Both the position numbers and the translations under genes were made by a program. From CAVSMC01 sp963798655 (lineage in GTDB: Bacteria; Pseudomonadota; Gammaproteobacteria; Burkholderiales; Casimicrobiaceae): a DNA stretch of 64,000 nucleotides. Below are positions 50,829 to 64,000 of the stretch, piece after piece. Below the pieces are notes generated by a model that did not search any database, was not told where the DNA came from, and saw nothing but the letters and a program-made list of their open reading frames with translations. The DNA is taken from contig CAWCUH010000003.1 in NCBI GenBank assembly GCA_963798655.1, positions 310,001 to 374,000 on the forward strand, in the 5' to 3' direction. Position 1 is the first letter of the stretch. Each line of letters opens with the position of its first letter.

Positions 50829-52367
50829 CTACTTCAGATCGACGTCGACGAAGTTGAACGACGCGTCCGGGATCACGTACACGCCGGAGAGCTTCTTGTT
50901 GTGCGCCGATAGCAGGCGCTCGGTGACCAGGGGAGCCCACGGCGCATCGTTCCACGCCGTCTGCTGCGCGTCCTTGTAGATCTGCGCCTTCTTCGCCGAA
51001 TCCGTCGTGAGCTGCGCCTGCTTGATGTCGGCGTCGAACTTCTTGTTCTCGTAATACGCGGTGTTGAAGAGCTTCGGCGGCCACGATTGGCCGTCGAGCA
51101 ACGGACGCAGCGCCCAGTCGGCCTCGCCGGTCGACGTCGACCAGCCGACGTAGTAGAGACGCACCGGCGCCGTCTTCGGATCCTGCCAGCTCTCGACCTT
51201 CTCGACGCGCTGTCCGGACTCGAGCAGCGTGATCTTCGTGCGGATGCCGATCTGCTGCAGTTGCTGCTGCAGGAATTGCGTGACCTTCTGCGCCGTCGTG
51301 TGGTTGTACGCCGACCACAGCTCGGTCTCGAAGCCGTTTGGGTAGCCGGCTTCGGTCAAGAGCTGCTTCGCCTTCGCGACGTCGTACGGCCACGGGCCGA
51401 TCTTGACTGCGTACTCGACGCCTTGCGGCGCCACTCCCTCGGCGGGCGTCGCGTAGCCGTTGAACGCGACCTTCGCGAGCGCCTCCTTGTTGATCGCATA
51501 CGCGACCGCCTGCCGCACCTTGACGTTGTCGAACGGCTTCTGCTGCGTGTTCATCGACAGGTAGCGCAGCACGATCGACGGCGCGGCGACGAGCTCGATG
51601 TTGGGCTTCGACTTCAGCACGTCGGCGACCTCGTAGGGCACCGGGAACGTGAAATCGGCTTCGCCGGTCTGCATCATCGAGGCGCGCGTGTTGTTGTCGA
51701 CGACGGGCTTCCACGTGATCGAATCGACCTTCGGATAGCCCTTGCGCCAGTAGCCGTCGAACTTCTCGACCTTCAGGTAGTCGGGCGCCTTCCACTCGGC
51801 GAACTTGAAGGGTCCGGTGCCGACCGGGTGGAACGCGATGTCCTTGTTGCCCCACTTCGCGAGCGCCGCGGGGCTGATCATCACCGTCGACGGATGCGCG
51901 AGCTGGTTGATGAACGGCGAGAACGGCGTCTTGAGCGTGATGCGCGCCGTGTAGTCGTCGACCGCGTCGACCTTCGCGATGTTGTTGTTGTAAAGTCCGT
52001 AGCGCTTCAGGTGGTTCTCGGGATTGAGCACGCGCTCGAGGCTTACCTTTACCGCGTCGGCCTTGAAGTCGGTGCCGTCGTGGAACTTGACGCCGTGCCG
52101 CAGCTTGATCGTGTAGACGAGCCCGTCGGGGCTCACCGTGTAGCTCTCGGCGAGCACCGGGATCAGCTTCATGTCCTTGTCGAAGCCGAACAGGCCTTCG
52201 TAGAACGACTTCGCCATCGCCTGCGACAGCGTGTCGTTCGCGTCGTACGGGTCGGTCGTCGTGAACGTCGACGCGACGGCGAACACGACGTCCTTGGCGG
52301 CGAGCGCCGGGCCGGCGGCGAGCGCGGCGAGCGCGACGGCGGTGAGGGAACGCAGCAGCGGCTTCAT
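50829..52367 (-). CDS. gsiB: Glutathione/peptide ABC transporter substrate-binding protein GsiB
   Basis: 512 residues. Signal peptide (cleavage near ALAAK), then an SBP_bac_5 protein: 'LAESYTVSPDGLVYTIKLR', 'GTGPFKF', 'AVAYAINKEALA'. It captures glutathione or oligopeptides in the periplasm. It lies 49 bases downstream of the gsiA stop. Confidence 0.88.
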   Translation of the reverse strand: MKPLLRSLTAVALAALAAGPALAAKDVVFAVASTFTTTDPYDANDTLSQAMAKSFYEGLFGFDKDMKLIPVLAESYTVSPDGLVYTIKLRHGVKFHDGTDFKADAVKVSLERVLNPENHLKRYGLYNNNIAKVDAVDDYTARITLKTPFSPFINQLAHPSTVMISPAALAKWGNKDIAFHPVGTGPFKFAEWKAPDYLKVEKFDGYWRKGYPKVDSITWKPVVDNNTRASMMQTGEADFTFPVPYEVADVLKSKPNIELVAAPSIVLRYLSMNTQQKPFDNVKVRQAVAYAINKEALAKVAFNGYATPAEGVAPQGVEYAVKIGPWPYDVAKAKQLLTEAGYPNGFETELWSAYNHTTAQKVTQFLQQQLQQIGIRTKITLLESGQRVEKVESWQDPKTAPVRLYYVGWSTSTGEADWALRPLLDGQSWPPKLFNTAYYENKKFDADIKQAQLTTDSAKKAQIYKDAQQTAWNDAPWAPLVTERLLSAHNKKLSGVYVIPDASFNFVDVDLK

Positions 52368-52415
52368 CGGGGTGTCTCCTGTGGGGTTGCGATGAAAACG
52401 GATTCGGGATCGCGC

Positions 52416-54275
<1,860 letters not shown>

Positions 54276-54395
54276 GCGAAGCCCGGGGCCGCCGGCGCAG
54301 TGCCGACGGCGGGCTTCACATTATCGCGGATCGCCACGCGGGCGGGCAATGCAACGCGTCAGTTCGCGCGAACGCGACGATCGAATGTCGCGCAA

Positions 54396-54427
54396 CGTCA
54401 TTGGGTCCCGCTTTCGCGGGAACGACC
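54396..54427. repeat. Partial CATTCCCGCG-family hairpin
   Basis: CGTCATTGGGTCCCGCTTTC followed by GCGGGAACGACC; the TCCCGC/GCGGGA stem and the CGTCATT edge match the repeat at 50741-50817. It lies between rhlE and gsiA. Confidence 0.6.
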
Positions 54428-54437
54428 GTCGAACGCG

Positions 54438-55967
<1,530 letters not shown>

Positions 55968-56139
55968 GGGTGGTGCTCCTGTCGCGGCCTACCGCAGCGC
56001 GGTTTCCGGTCCAGGCAGCGTACGTCTGATTTCCTGGGATGCCGCGGCGGTGCTCTGTCGCGGAAAGTTGGGCGGTGACCGGAAACGGCCGCCCGAAGCA
56101 CAGCATTATACCGGAGTGTGCGAAATATTGTGAGAATTT

Positions 56140-56488
56140 CTATGCAAGCGGTGGATTTGACACGGAAAGGCCGAGTTTTGCCGTTGCGCAGGATCTCGAT
56201 GAACGCCGGCCGATGATCGCCAACGCGAGGATGCGCGCGAACGCTTCGTTCGCGAACGTGAGTACTTCGTCCGCGTCGTGGATCGCGACGCCTTCCTGAG
56301 CGGCCGACAGCACGGCGGCGAGGCGCTCCTCGCTCGCATCGAGCCGCGCCTGCAGCGCCGGCAAACGGCCGAGCAGCGCGCATGCACGAGCGGCGCTGAC
56401 AACGCGACGAACAGCGAGCCTTTGATTCCGCGATGCCGAACACGAGATAGCCGAGCGCGGTGAACAGCGCGAGGCGACCCGGGTGCAA
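56140..56488 (-). pseudogene. Decayed PAS-domain membrane protein
   Basis: A TTG at 56488 opens 'HPGRLALFTALGYLVFGIA', then the frame breaks; a second frame continues 'GSLFVALSAPLVHA'; a third gives 'ARLDASEERLAAVLSAAQEG' and 'VAIHDADEVLTFANEAFARI', a PAS fold start. Two frameshifts and a truncation after the first PAS strands leave no functional product. The full gene was probably a sensor kinase or diguanylate cyclase. Confidence 0.6.
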
Positions 56489-56610
56489 CGTCGAATGTGC
56501 GCGGCATGACCGCGCATAGGAAATGAAAGCGGCGGATCTTCGGTCAAACGTCGTGCGTCGATGCTAAAATATTGAGCAGCATCAAACGTTTTCACTTGCC
56601 CATCGGCCGC

Positions 56611-58467
<1,857 letters not shown>

Positions 58468-58471
58468 CGGC

Positions 58472-59485
58472 TTGTCGGGCCTGCGCGATTACGCTTCGAC
58501 GTTCGCCGCGATCGCGCTCGCGAACGTCGTTCGCGAATACCCGAACAAGCCCGACCACGTGCTTGCGTCGGCCGCGGACGCGCGCACGCCGCGCGAGCTG
58601 CATCCGGCGTTCTACGGCAGCTACGACTGGCATTCGTGCGTGCACATGCACTGGCTGCTCGCGCGCCTTCGGCGCCGCTGTCCGCAGCTCGCCGAGCGCG
58701 ATGCGATCGCCGCCACGTTCGACGCGCATCTGACGCTCGAGACGATCGCGGCGGAACGCGCATATCTCGCGCGACCCGACGCGCGCTCGTTCGAGCGCAC
58801 GTACGGCTGGGCGTGGCTGCTGAAGCTCGCGACCGAGCTGAACGAAGCCGTCGATCCGCACGCGGCGCGCTGGTCGCGCGCGCTGGCACCGCTCGCCGCG
58901 GCGTTCGTCGACCGCTACCGCAAATACCTGCCGAAAGCGAACTATCCGATCCGATACGGCATGCATGCGAACAGCGCGTTCGGCGTCGCGTTTGCGCTCG
59001 ACTATGCGCGAAGCATCGCGAACGCCGAGCTGGAGGTGCTGTGCATCGCCAAGGCGCGCGACTGGTTCGCGAACGACGTCGGCGCGCCGGCCGCGTGGGA
59101 GCCGTCGGGCTCCGATTTCCTCTCGCCGGTGCTGATGGAGGCAGACCTGATGCGCCGGGTCCTCGACGCCGACGCGTTCGCCGCCTGGCTCGCGCGGTTC
59201 CTTCCCGGCATTTCGCGCGGCGAGCCGCAGACGCTGTTCATGCCGCCGGTGGTCAGCGACCGCAACGATGCGCAGATCGTGCACCTCGACGGACTGTCGC
59301 TGACGCGCGCGTGGTGCTTTCGCGGCATCGCGCATGCGCTGCCGCTCGGCGACGCGCGGATCGGCCGGTTGGCACAGGCCGCCGATGCGCATCTCGCCGC
59401 CGGGCTCGCCGGCATGGCGGACGCCGATTATCTCGGCAGTCACTGGCTCGCGAGCTTCGCGGCGCTCGCGCTCGACGAGAAATAG
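58472..59485 (+). CDS. DUF2891 domain-containing protein
   Basis: 337 residues from a TTG 5 bases after the typA stop. 'ELHPAFYGSYDWHSCVHMHW' near residue 45 and 'PIRYGMHANSAFGVAFAL' are the DUF2891 signatures; the fold is an alpha/alpha barrel of unknown function. Co-transcribed with typA. Its TAG stop shares its last G with a palindromic repeat. Confidence 0.85.
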   Translation: MSGLRDYASTFAAIALANVVREYPNKPDHVLASAADARTPRELHPAFYGSYDWHSCVHMHWLLARLRRRCPQLAERDAIAATFDAHLTLETIAAERAYLARPDARSFERTYGWAWLLKLATELNEAVDPHAARWSRALAPLAAAFVDRYRKYLPKANYPIRYGMHANSAFGVAFALDYARSIANAELEVLCIAKARDWFANDVGAPAAWEPSGSDFLSPVLMEADLMRRVLDADAFAAWLARFLPGISRGEPQTLFMPPVVSDRNDAQIVHLDGLSLTRAWCFRGIAHALPLGDARIGRLAQAADAHLAAGLAGMADADYLGSHWLASFAALALDEK

Positions 59486-59541
59486 GGGACAGACCACGTT
59501 TTCCGGTTTTCCGCAGTCGCGGGAAAACGTGGTCTGTCCCC
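59485..59541. repeat. GGGGACAG palindromic repeat, copy 4
   Basis: GGGGACAGACCACGTTTTCC, a 17-base spacer, then GGAAAACGTGGTCTGTCCCC follow the DUF2891 stop. Its right side ends CTATTT, the mirror of the left AAATAG. Same family as 3871, 31967 and 40126. Confidence 0.9.
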
Positions 59542-59546
59542 TATTT

Positions 59547-60649
<1,103 letters not shown>

Positions 60650-60653
<4 letters not shown>

Positions 60654-62041
60654 GATTTGCCGAGCTCGGACTCGGTCCATTTGAGCACGTGGTACGTGTA
60701 GAGGTCGCAACGCTCGGTGGGGAAGTCGGCGGAAAGACCGGCCTTGCGCTTCAGCTGTGCGAGGAAATCGTGGGCGTCAGGCACCTGCTCCCATACCTGC
60801 GGCAGGAACGTCGCGCGGCGCTCGCCGTGCGCGAGCACCACGCCGTCGCGGCCGGGAACGAGCAGGGAGACGGGCTCGCGGTGCGACGGGACGTCGAGCC
60901 GTGCCGGCGTCGACAGCAGCGACACTTCGATGTCGACCGCATCGAGCTCGTCGATCGTGAGCGGCGCAAACCGTGGATCCGAGAACGCCGATCCGACCGC
61001 GTTCTGCGCGACATCGGCGCCGAGCGCGCGAGCCGGCTCGAGTGAGCCGATGCAGCCGCGCAACTCGTCGTGATCGCGCAGCGTGACGAACGTCGCGCGG
61101 CGCTCCTCGAGCCATGCGGCGCCGGGCTGCGGCGGCACGGTGCGACCGAGCGACGCGGCGATCGCTGCGCGCGCGAGCCGTAGCAGCGTGCGTCCATGCT
61201 CGTCGTCGTACCCGTGCGCGCGCTCGCCTTCCCAGAACGCGAACGATGCGTACCCGACCACACGTCGCTTGTCCCCCGCGGTGTCGCCCGAGTTGCGCAC
61301 GTCGAGCAGCTCCGCCTCGAGGCCGCGTCGGCGGGCGACGGCGAGCAGGCCGCCGATCGGCGTGGCGCCGCAGGCCTGCTCGTGATCGATCGATGAGCCG
61401 AGTCCGAGGATCGCCTGCACGGTCGCGCCGTCGATCGCGCGGGCGTCGTCGTACGCGTGATAATGCGACAGATCGGAGCTCACGAGGACCAACGTTTCCG
61501 GACCGCCGTAGAGCCGATCGATGACTTGCGCGACGTCGTGCGCCGACGCGGCGCCGACGACGAGCGGCACGACGGTGAACGATCCGAGCACGCGCTGCAG
61601 GAACGGCAGTTGCACCTCCAGCGCGTGCTCCTGCTCATGCGCGGCGTCAAACTGCGACACTTGCGGCAGACCCGAGAGGGCGGCAACGGCGTCGGCATCG
61701 ACGTCGACGCGGCCGAGCGGCGTCGCGAACGAGCGCGCTTCGGGAAGCGCAAGGCCGCGCACGGGCACGCGATGACACGGACCGAGCAGCACGACGCGCC
61801 TGACGATGTCGCGCGCCGGTGCGAGCCGCGCGTACGCGCTCGCCGCGACGGGTCCCGAATACACGTAGCCCGCGTGCGGAACGATCATCGCCTTCGGCAC
61901 GCCGGGCGCGAGCGGCGGCCTCGCGGCGGCGAGTGCCGCGTCGACGTCGCGTGCGAGCACGCTTTCGTCGCCCGGGTAGAAGAGCCCAGCGACCGCCGCT
62001 GGCCTCACGTCGGAGCGGCTGGAGCGAAAATGCAGGTTCAT
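60650..62041 (-). CDS. AmmeMemoRadiSam fused protein B-A (MEMO1 + AMMECR1 domains)
   Basis: 463 residues from the ATG at 62041. Residues ~10-270: MEMO1-like domain (GLFYPGDE, 'IVPHAGYVYSGPVAASAY', 'VLVSSDLSHYH'). Residues ~285-460: AMMECR1 domain ('VTLRDHDELRGCIGSLEPAR', 'FLPQVWEQVPD'). The two are separate proteins in many organisms; here they are fused and paired with AmrS. Confidence 0.88.
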
Positions 62042-62170
62042 CGATGGGACGCCGAGATGGCCTGTCAACAATGGAAGATGCGTCCGGAATCGAGGCGACG
62101 CAAGTCCCGCAATCGCTTCGTTTGACCGCGCGTCGGCGGGCCTGTTCTCGGTGCTAAACTCGTCCGCTGG

Positions 62171-63469
62171 ATGTCCGATCCGGTCTTCGTCTGGGTAGCA
62201 ATCGGCGCGCTCGCGCTGCTCGCCGCGATCGCGGCGCTCGCCGCCGCCGTGCTCGCGAACGTTCGGCGCCTCGAGCGCGACGTGAAGCTGGAATTGTCGG
62301 GCGCTCGCAGCGAGCAGGCTGCCGCCGCGCAGGGCGCCCGCATGGAGCTCGTCACGACGCTCGGACAGTTCGGCCAGCGCCTCGACACCCTGACCCAATC
62401 CAATCACGAGCGGCTCGAGGCGGTACGCTCGACGGTCGAGCAGCGGCTCGACGTCCTGCGCAACGAGAACGCGAAAAAGCTGGACGAGATGCGAGCGACC
62501 GTCGACGAGAGGCTGCAGTCGACGCTCGAGACGCGGCTTGGCGAGTCGTTCAAGCTCGTCTCGGAGCGGCTCGAGCAGGTGCACAAGGGCCTTGGCGAAA
62601 TGCAGGCGCTCGCCACCGGCGTCGGCGACTTGAAGCGTGTGCTGTCGAGCGTCAAGTCGCGCGGCCTGTGGGGCGAAGTGCAGCTCGGCGCGCTGCTCGC
62701 CGACGTGCTGACGCCCGCGCAGTACGAGCAGAACGTCGAGACGCGCCCCGGATCGCGACAACGCGTCGAGTATGCGGTGCGCTTTCCCGGCCGCTCGCAG
62801 GACGGCGCGCCGCTCTGGCTGCCGATCGACTGCAAGTTCCCGCTCGACGACTGGCAGCGGCTGCAGGACGCGATCGAGCGCGCCGACTCTGTCGCGGTCG
62901 ATGCGTGCCGCAAGGCGCTCGACCAGTTCTTCAAGTCGCAGGCGAAGGACATTCGCGACAAGTACATCGCGCCACCGCACACGACCGATTTCGCAATCCT
63001 GTTCGTGCCGACCGAAGGCCTCTATGCCGAGGCGATGGCGCACGCCGGGCTGGTCGACGTGCTGCAGCGCGAGTACCGCGTGGCGATCGCCGGTCCGACG
63101 ACGCTCTGGGCGCTGCTGTCGAGCTTCCAGCATGGCTTTCGCACGCTCGCGATCGAGCAGCGCTCGGCCGAGGTGTGGCGCGTGCTCGGCGCGGTGAAGA
63201 CCGATTTCGGCCGTTTCGCCGAGATTCTGTCGAAGACGCAGAGGAAGCTGCAGGAGGCGAGCAACACGATCGACGAGGCGCGCGGCAAGAGCACGACGAT
63301 CGTGCGCAAGCTGCGCGACGTCGAGGCGCTGCCGCACGATGAAGCCGACCGGCTGCTCGCCGGAGAGTCCGTGCCGCTCGTCGACGCAGTGCCTGCCGCG
63401 GATGCCCCGTCGCTGCTCGATGGCCTCGTGCCGGACGAGCTGCAGCTCGCGCCGAGCGACGTCAAATAG
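62171..63469 (+). CDS. rmuC: DNA recombination protein RmuC
   Basis: 432 residues. N-terminal transmembrane helix (VFVWVAIGALALLAAIAALA), a coiled coil (about 35-150), then the nuclease-like RmuC domain: 'GLWGEVQLGALLADVLTPAQY', 'LWLPIDCKFPLDDW', 'HTTDFAILFVPTEGLYAEAM'. Limits inversions between repeats in E. coli. Followed by mtfA. Confidence 0.9.
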   Translation: MSDPVFVWVAIGALALLAAIAALAAAVLANVRRLERDVKLELSGARSEQAAAAQGARMELVTTLGQFGQRLDTLTQSNHERLEAVRSTVEQRLDVLRNENAKKLDEMRATVDERLQSTLETRLGESFKLVSERLEQVHKGLGEMQALATGVGDLKRVLSSVKSRGLWGEVQLGALLADVLTPAQYEQNVETRPGSRQRVEYAVRFPGRSQDGAPLWLPIDCKFPLDDWQRLQDAIERADSVAVDACRKALDQFFKSQAKDIRDKYIAPPHTTDFAILFVPTEGLYAEAMAHAGLVDVLQREYRVAIAGPTTLWALLSSFQHGFRTLAIEQRSAEVWRVLGAVKTDFGRFAEILSKTQRKLQEASNTIDEARGKSTTIVRKLRDVEALPHDEADRLLAGESVPLVDAVPAADAPSLLDGLVPDELQLAPSDVK

Positions 63470-63473
63470 CGCG

Positions 63474-64000
63474 ATGTTCGGCGCGCTTTCGAACTGGCGG
63501 CGCGAGCGCGTGCTGCGTCGCGCGGCCATCCCCGACGATCTGTGGCGCGACGCCGTGTCCGCGTTGCCGTTCGTCGCGATCTACGAGGACGACGAGCTCG
63601 GGCGCCTTCGCGATCTCGTCGTGCTCTTCCTCGACGCGAAGTCGATCGTCGGCGCCGGTGGCCACGAGGTCACGCCGCTGCAGCGCGTCGTCATCGCGAT
63701 TCAGGCGTGCGTGCTCGTGCTCAATCTCGATTCGAGCTACTACGACGGCTGGCACAACGTCATCGTCTATGCCGGCGAGTTCGTTCCGGGCTGGGAGTGG
63801 GAAGACGAAGCCGGCGTGATCCACCGCAACGACGCGCCGCTCGCAGGCGAGGCGATGCCCGGCGGTCCGGTGGTGCTGTCGTGGCCGGACGTCGAGGCGT
63901 CCGCCGACTGGGAAGCGTGCGGCATGAATCTCGTCATGCACGAATTCGCGCACAAGATCGACATGCGAAGCGGGGACGCGAACGGCTGTCCTCCGCTGCC
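63474..64000 (+). CDS. mtfA: Zinc-dependent peptidase MtfA (3' end outside window)
   Basis: The first ~175 residues are present, starting 4 bases after rmuC. The metalloprotease motif HEFAHKID is visible near residue 160, preceded by 'VLNLDSSYYDGWHNVIVYAG' and 'GPVVLSWPDV', all conserved in MtfA. E. coli MtfA binds the Mlc repressor. The frame runs open to the window end. Confidence 0.88.
   Translation, partial: MFGALSNWRRERVLRRAAIPDDLWRDAVSALPFVAIYEDDELGRLRDLVVLFLDAKSIVGAGGHEVTPLQRVVIAIQACVLVLNLDSSYYDGWHNVIVYAGEFVPGWEWEDEAGVIHRNDAPLAGEAMPGGPVVLSWPDVEASADWEACGMNLVMHEFAHKIDMRSGDANGCPPL

Overview
The window is a GC-rich chromosome segment with the gene content of a betaproteobacterium, probably Burkholderiales or a relative. 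Evidence: dapA-bamC-MBL-purC order, lptFG divergent from pepA-holC-valS, a PEP-CTERM protein, hutHU, and a glutathione-type gsi operon with a P1 peptidase. Most genes are ordinary housekeeping genes on both strands, separated by small palindromic repeats. No rRNA and no CRISPR array were seen; there is one tRNA (Pro, CGG).

Layout. 1-10031: LysR end, methyltransferase, dapA, bamC, MBL hydrolase, purC, a broken lipoprotein, a conserved hypothetical, roxA-like oxygenase, slyD, mutS. 9957-20428: an integrated element of about 10.45 kb. 20485-29885: PH-domain protein, hutH, hutU, a PEP-CTERM protein, an iron-type ABC transporter and small secreted proteins. 29953-42038: tRNA-Pro, ispB, rplU-rpmA, lptGF, pepA, holC, an acidic protein, valS (frameshifted), an enolase-superfamily enzyme, and an isochorismatase/ABC-permease chimera. 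42039-54275: a winged-helix/NB-ARC/TPR regulator facing two tiny secreted proteins, a MITE, an AI-2E-type transporter, rlmM, P1 peptidase and gsiDCBA. 54396-64000: rhlE, a decayed PAS gene, typA, DUF2891, the AmmeMemoRadiSam pair, rmuC and the start of mtfA.

The main discovery is the element at 9957-20428. It is inserted inside the 5' end of mutS. An 18-bp direct repeat encoding HTPMMQ in mutS marks both ends. The chromosome's own mutS start is stranded beyond the right end, where a TTG start overlaps the stop of the PH-domain gene. At the left end the element supplies a new ATG, 19 new codons and new upstream DNA. mutS is therefore cut from its operon and placed next to the element's integrase. 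Seven GTRTAGG heptamers, five at the left end and two at the right, look like integrase arm sites, and three of them lie between int and mutS. The element carries a tyrosine integrase, an AlpA-like regulator, a prim-pol/helicase replication protein followed by iteron-like repeats, a P27-type small terminase and an HK97-type major capsid protein. No large terminase, portal, protease or tail gene is visible. This resembles a capsid-encoding satellite (PICI-like) island that could control mismatch repair by inserting and excising. A three-gene cargo ending in a PIN nuclease lies near its right end.

Other unusual points are two palindromic repeat families that often supply the TAG stop codon of the gene they follow (GGGGACAG repeats, and a CTAG-flanked MITE with a solo palindrome), and several single-base frameshifts (valS, a lipoprotein, a small secreted protein, a PAS gene). 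The frameshifts may be sequencing errors or real decay.
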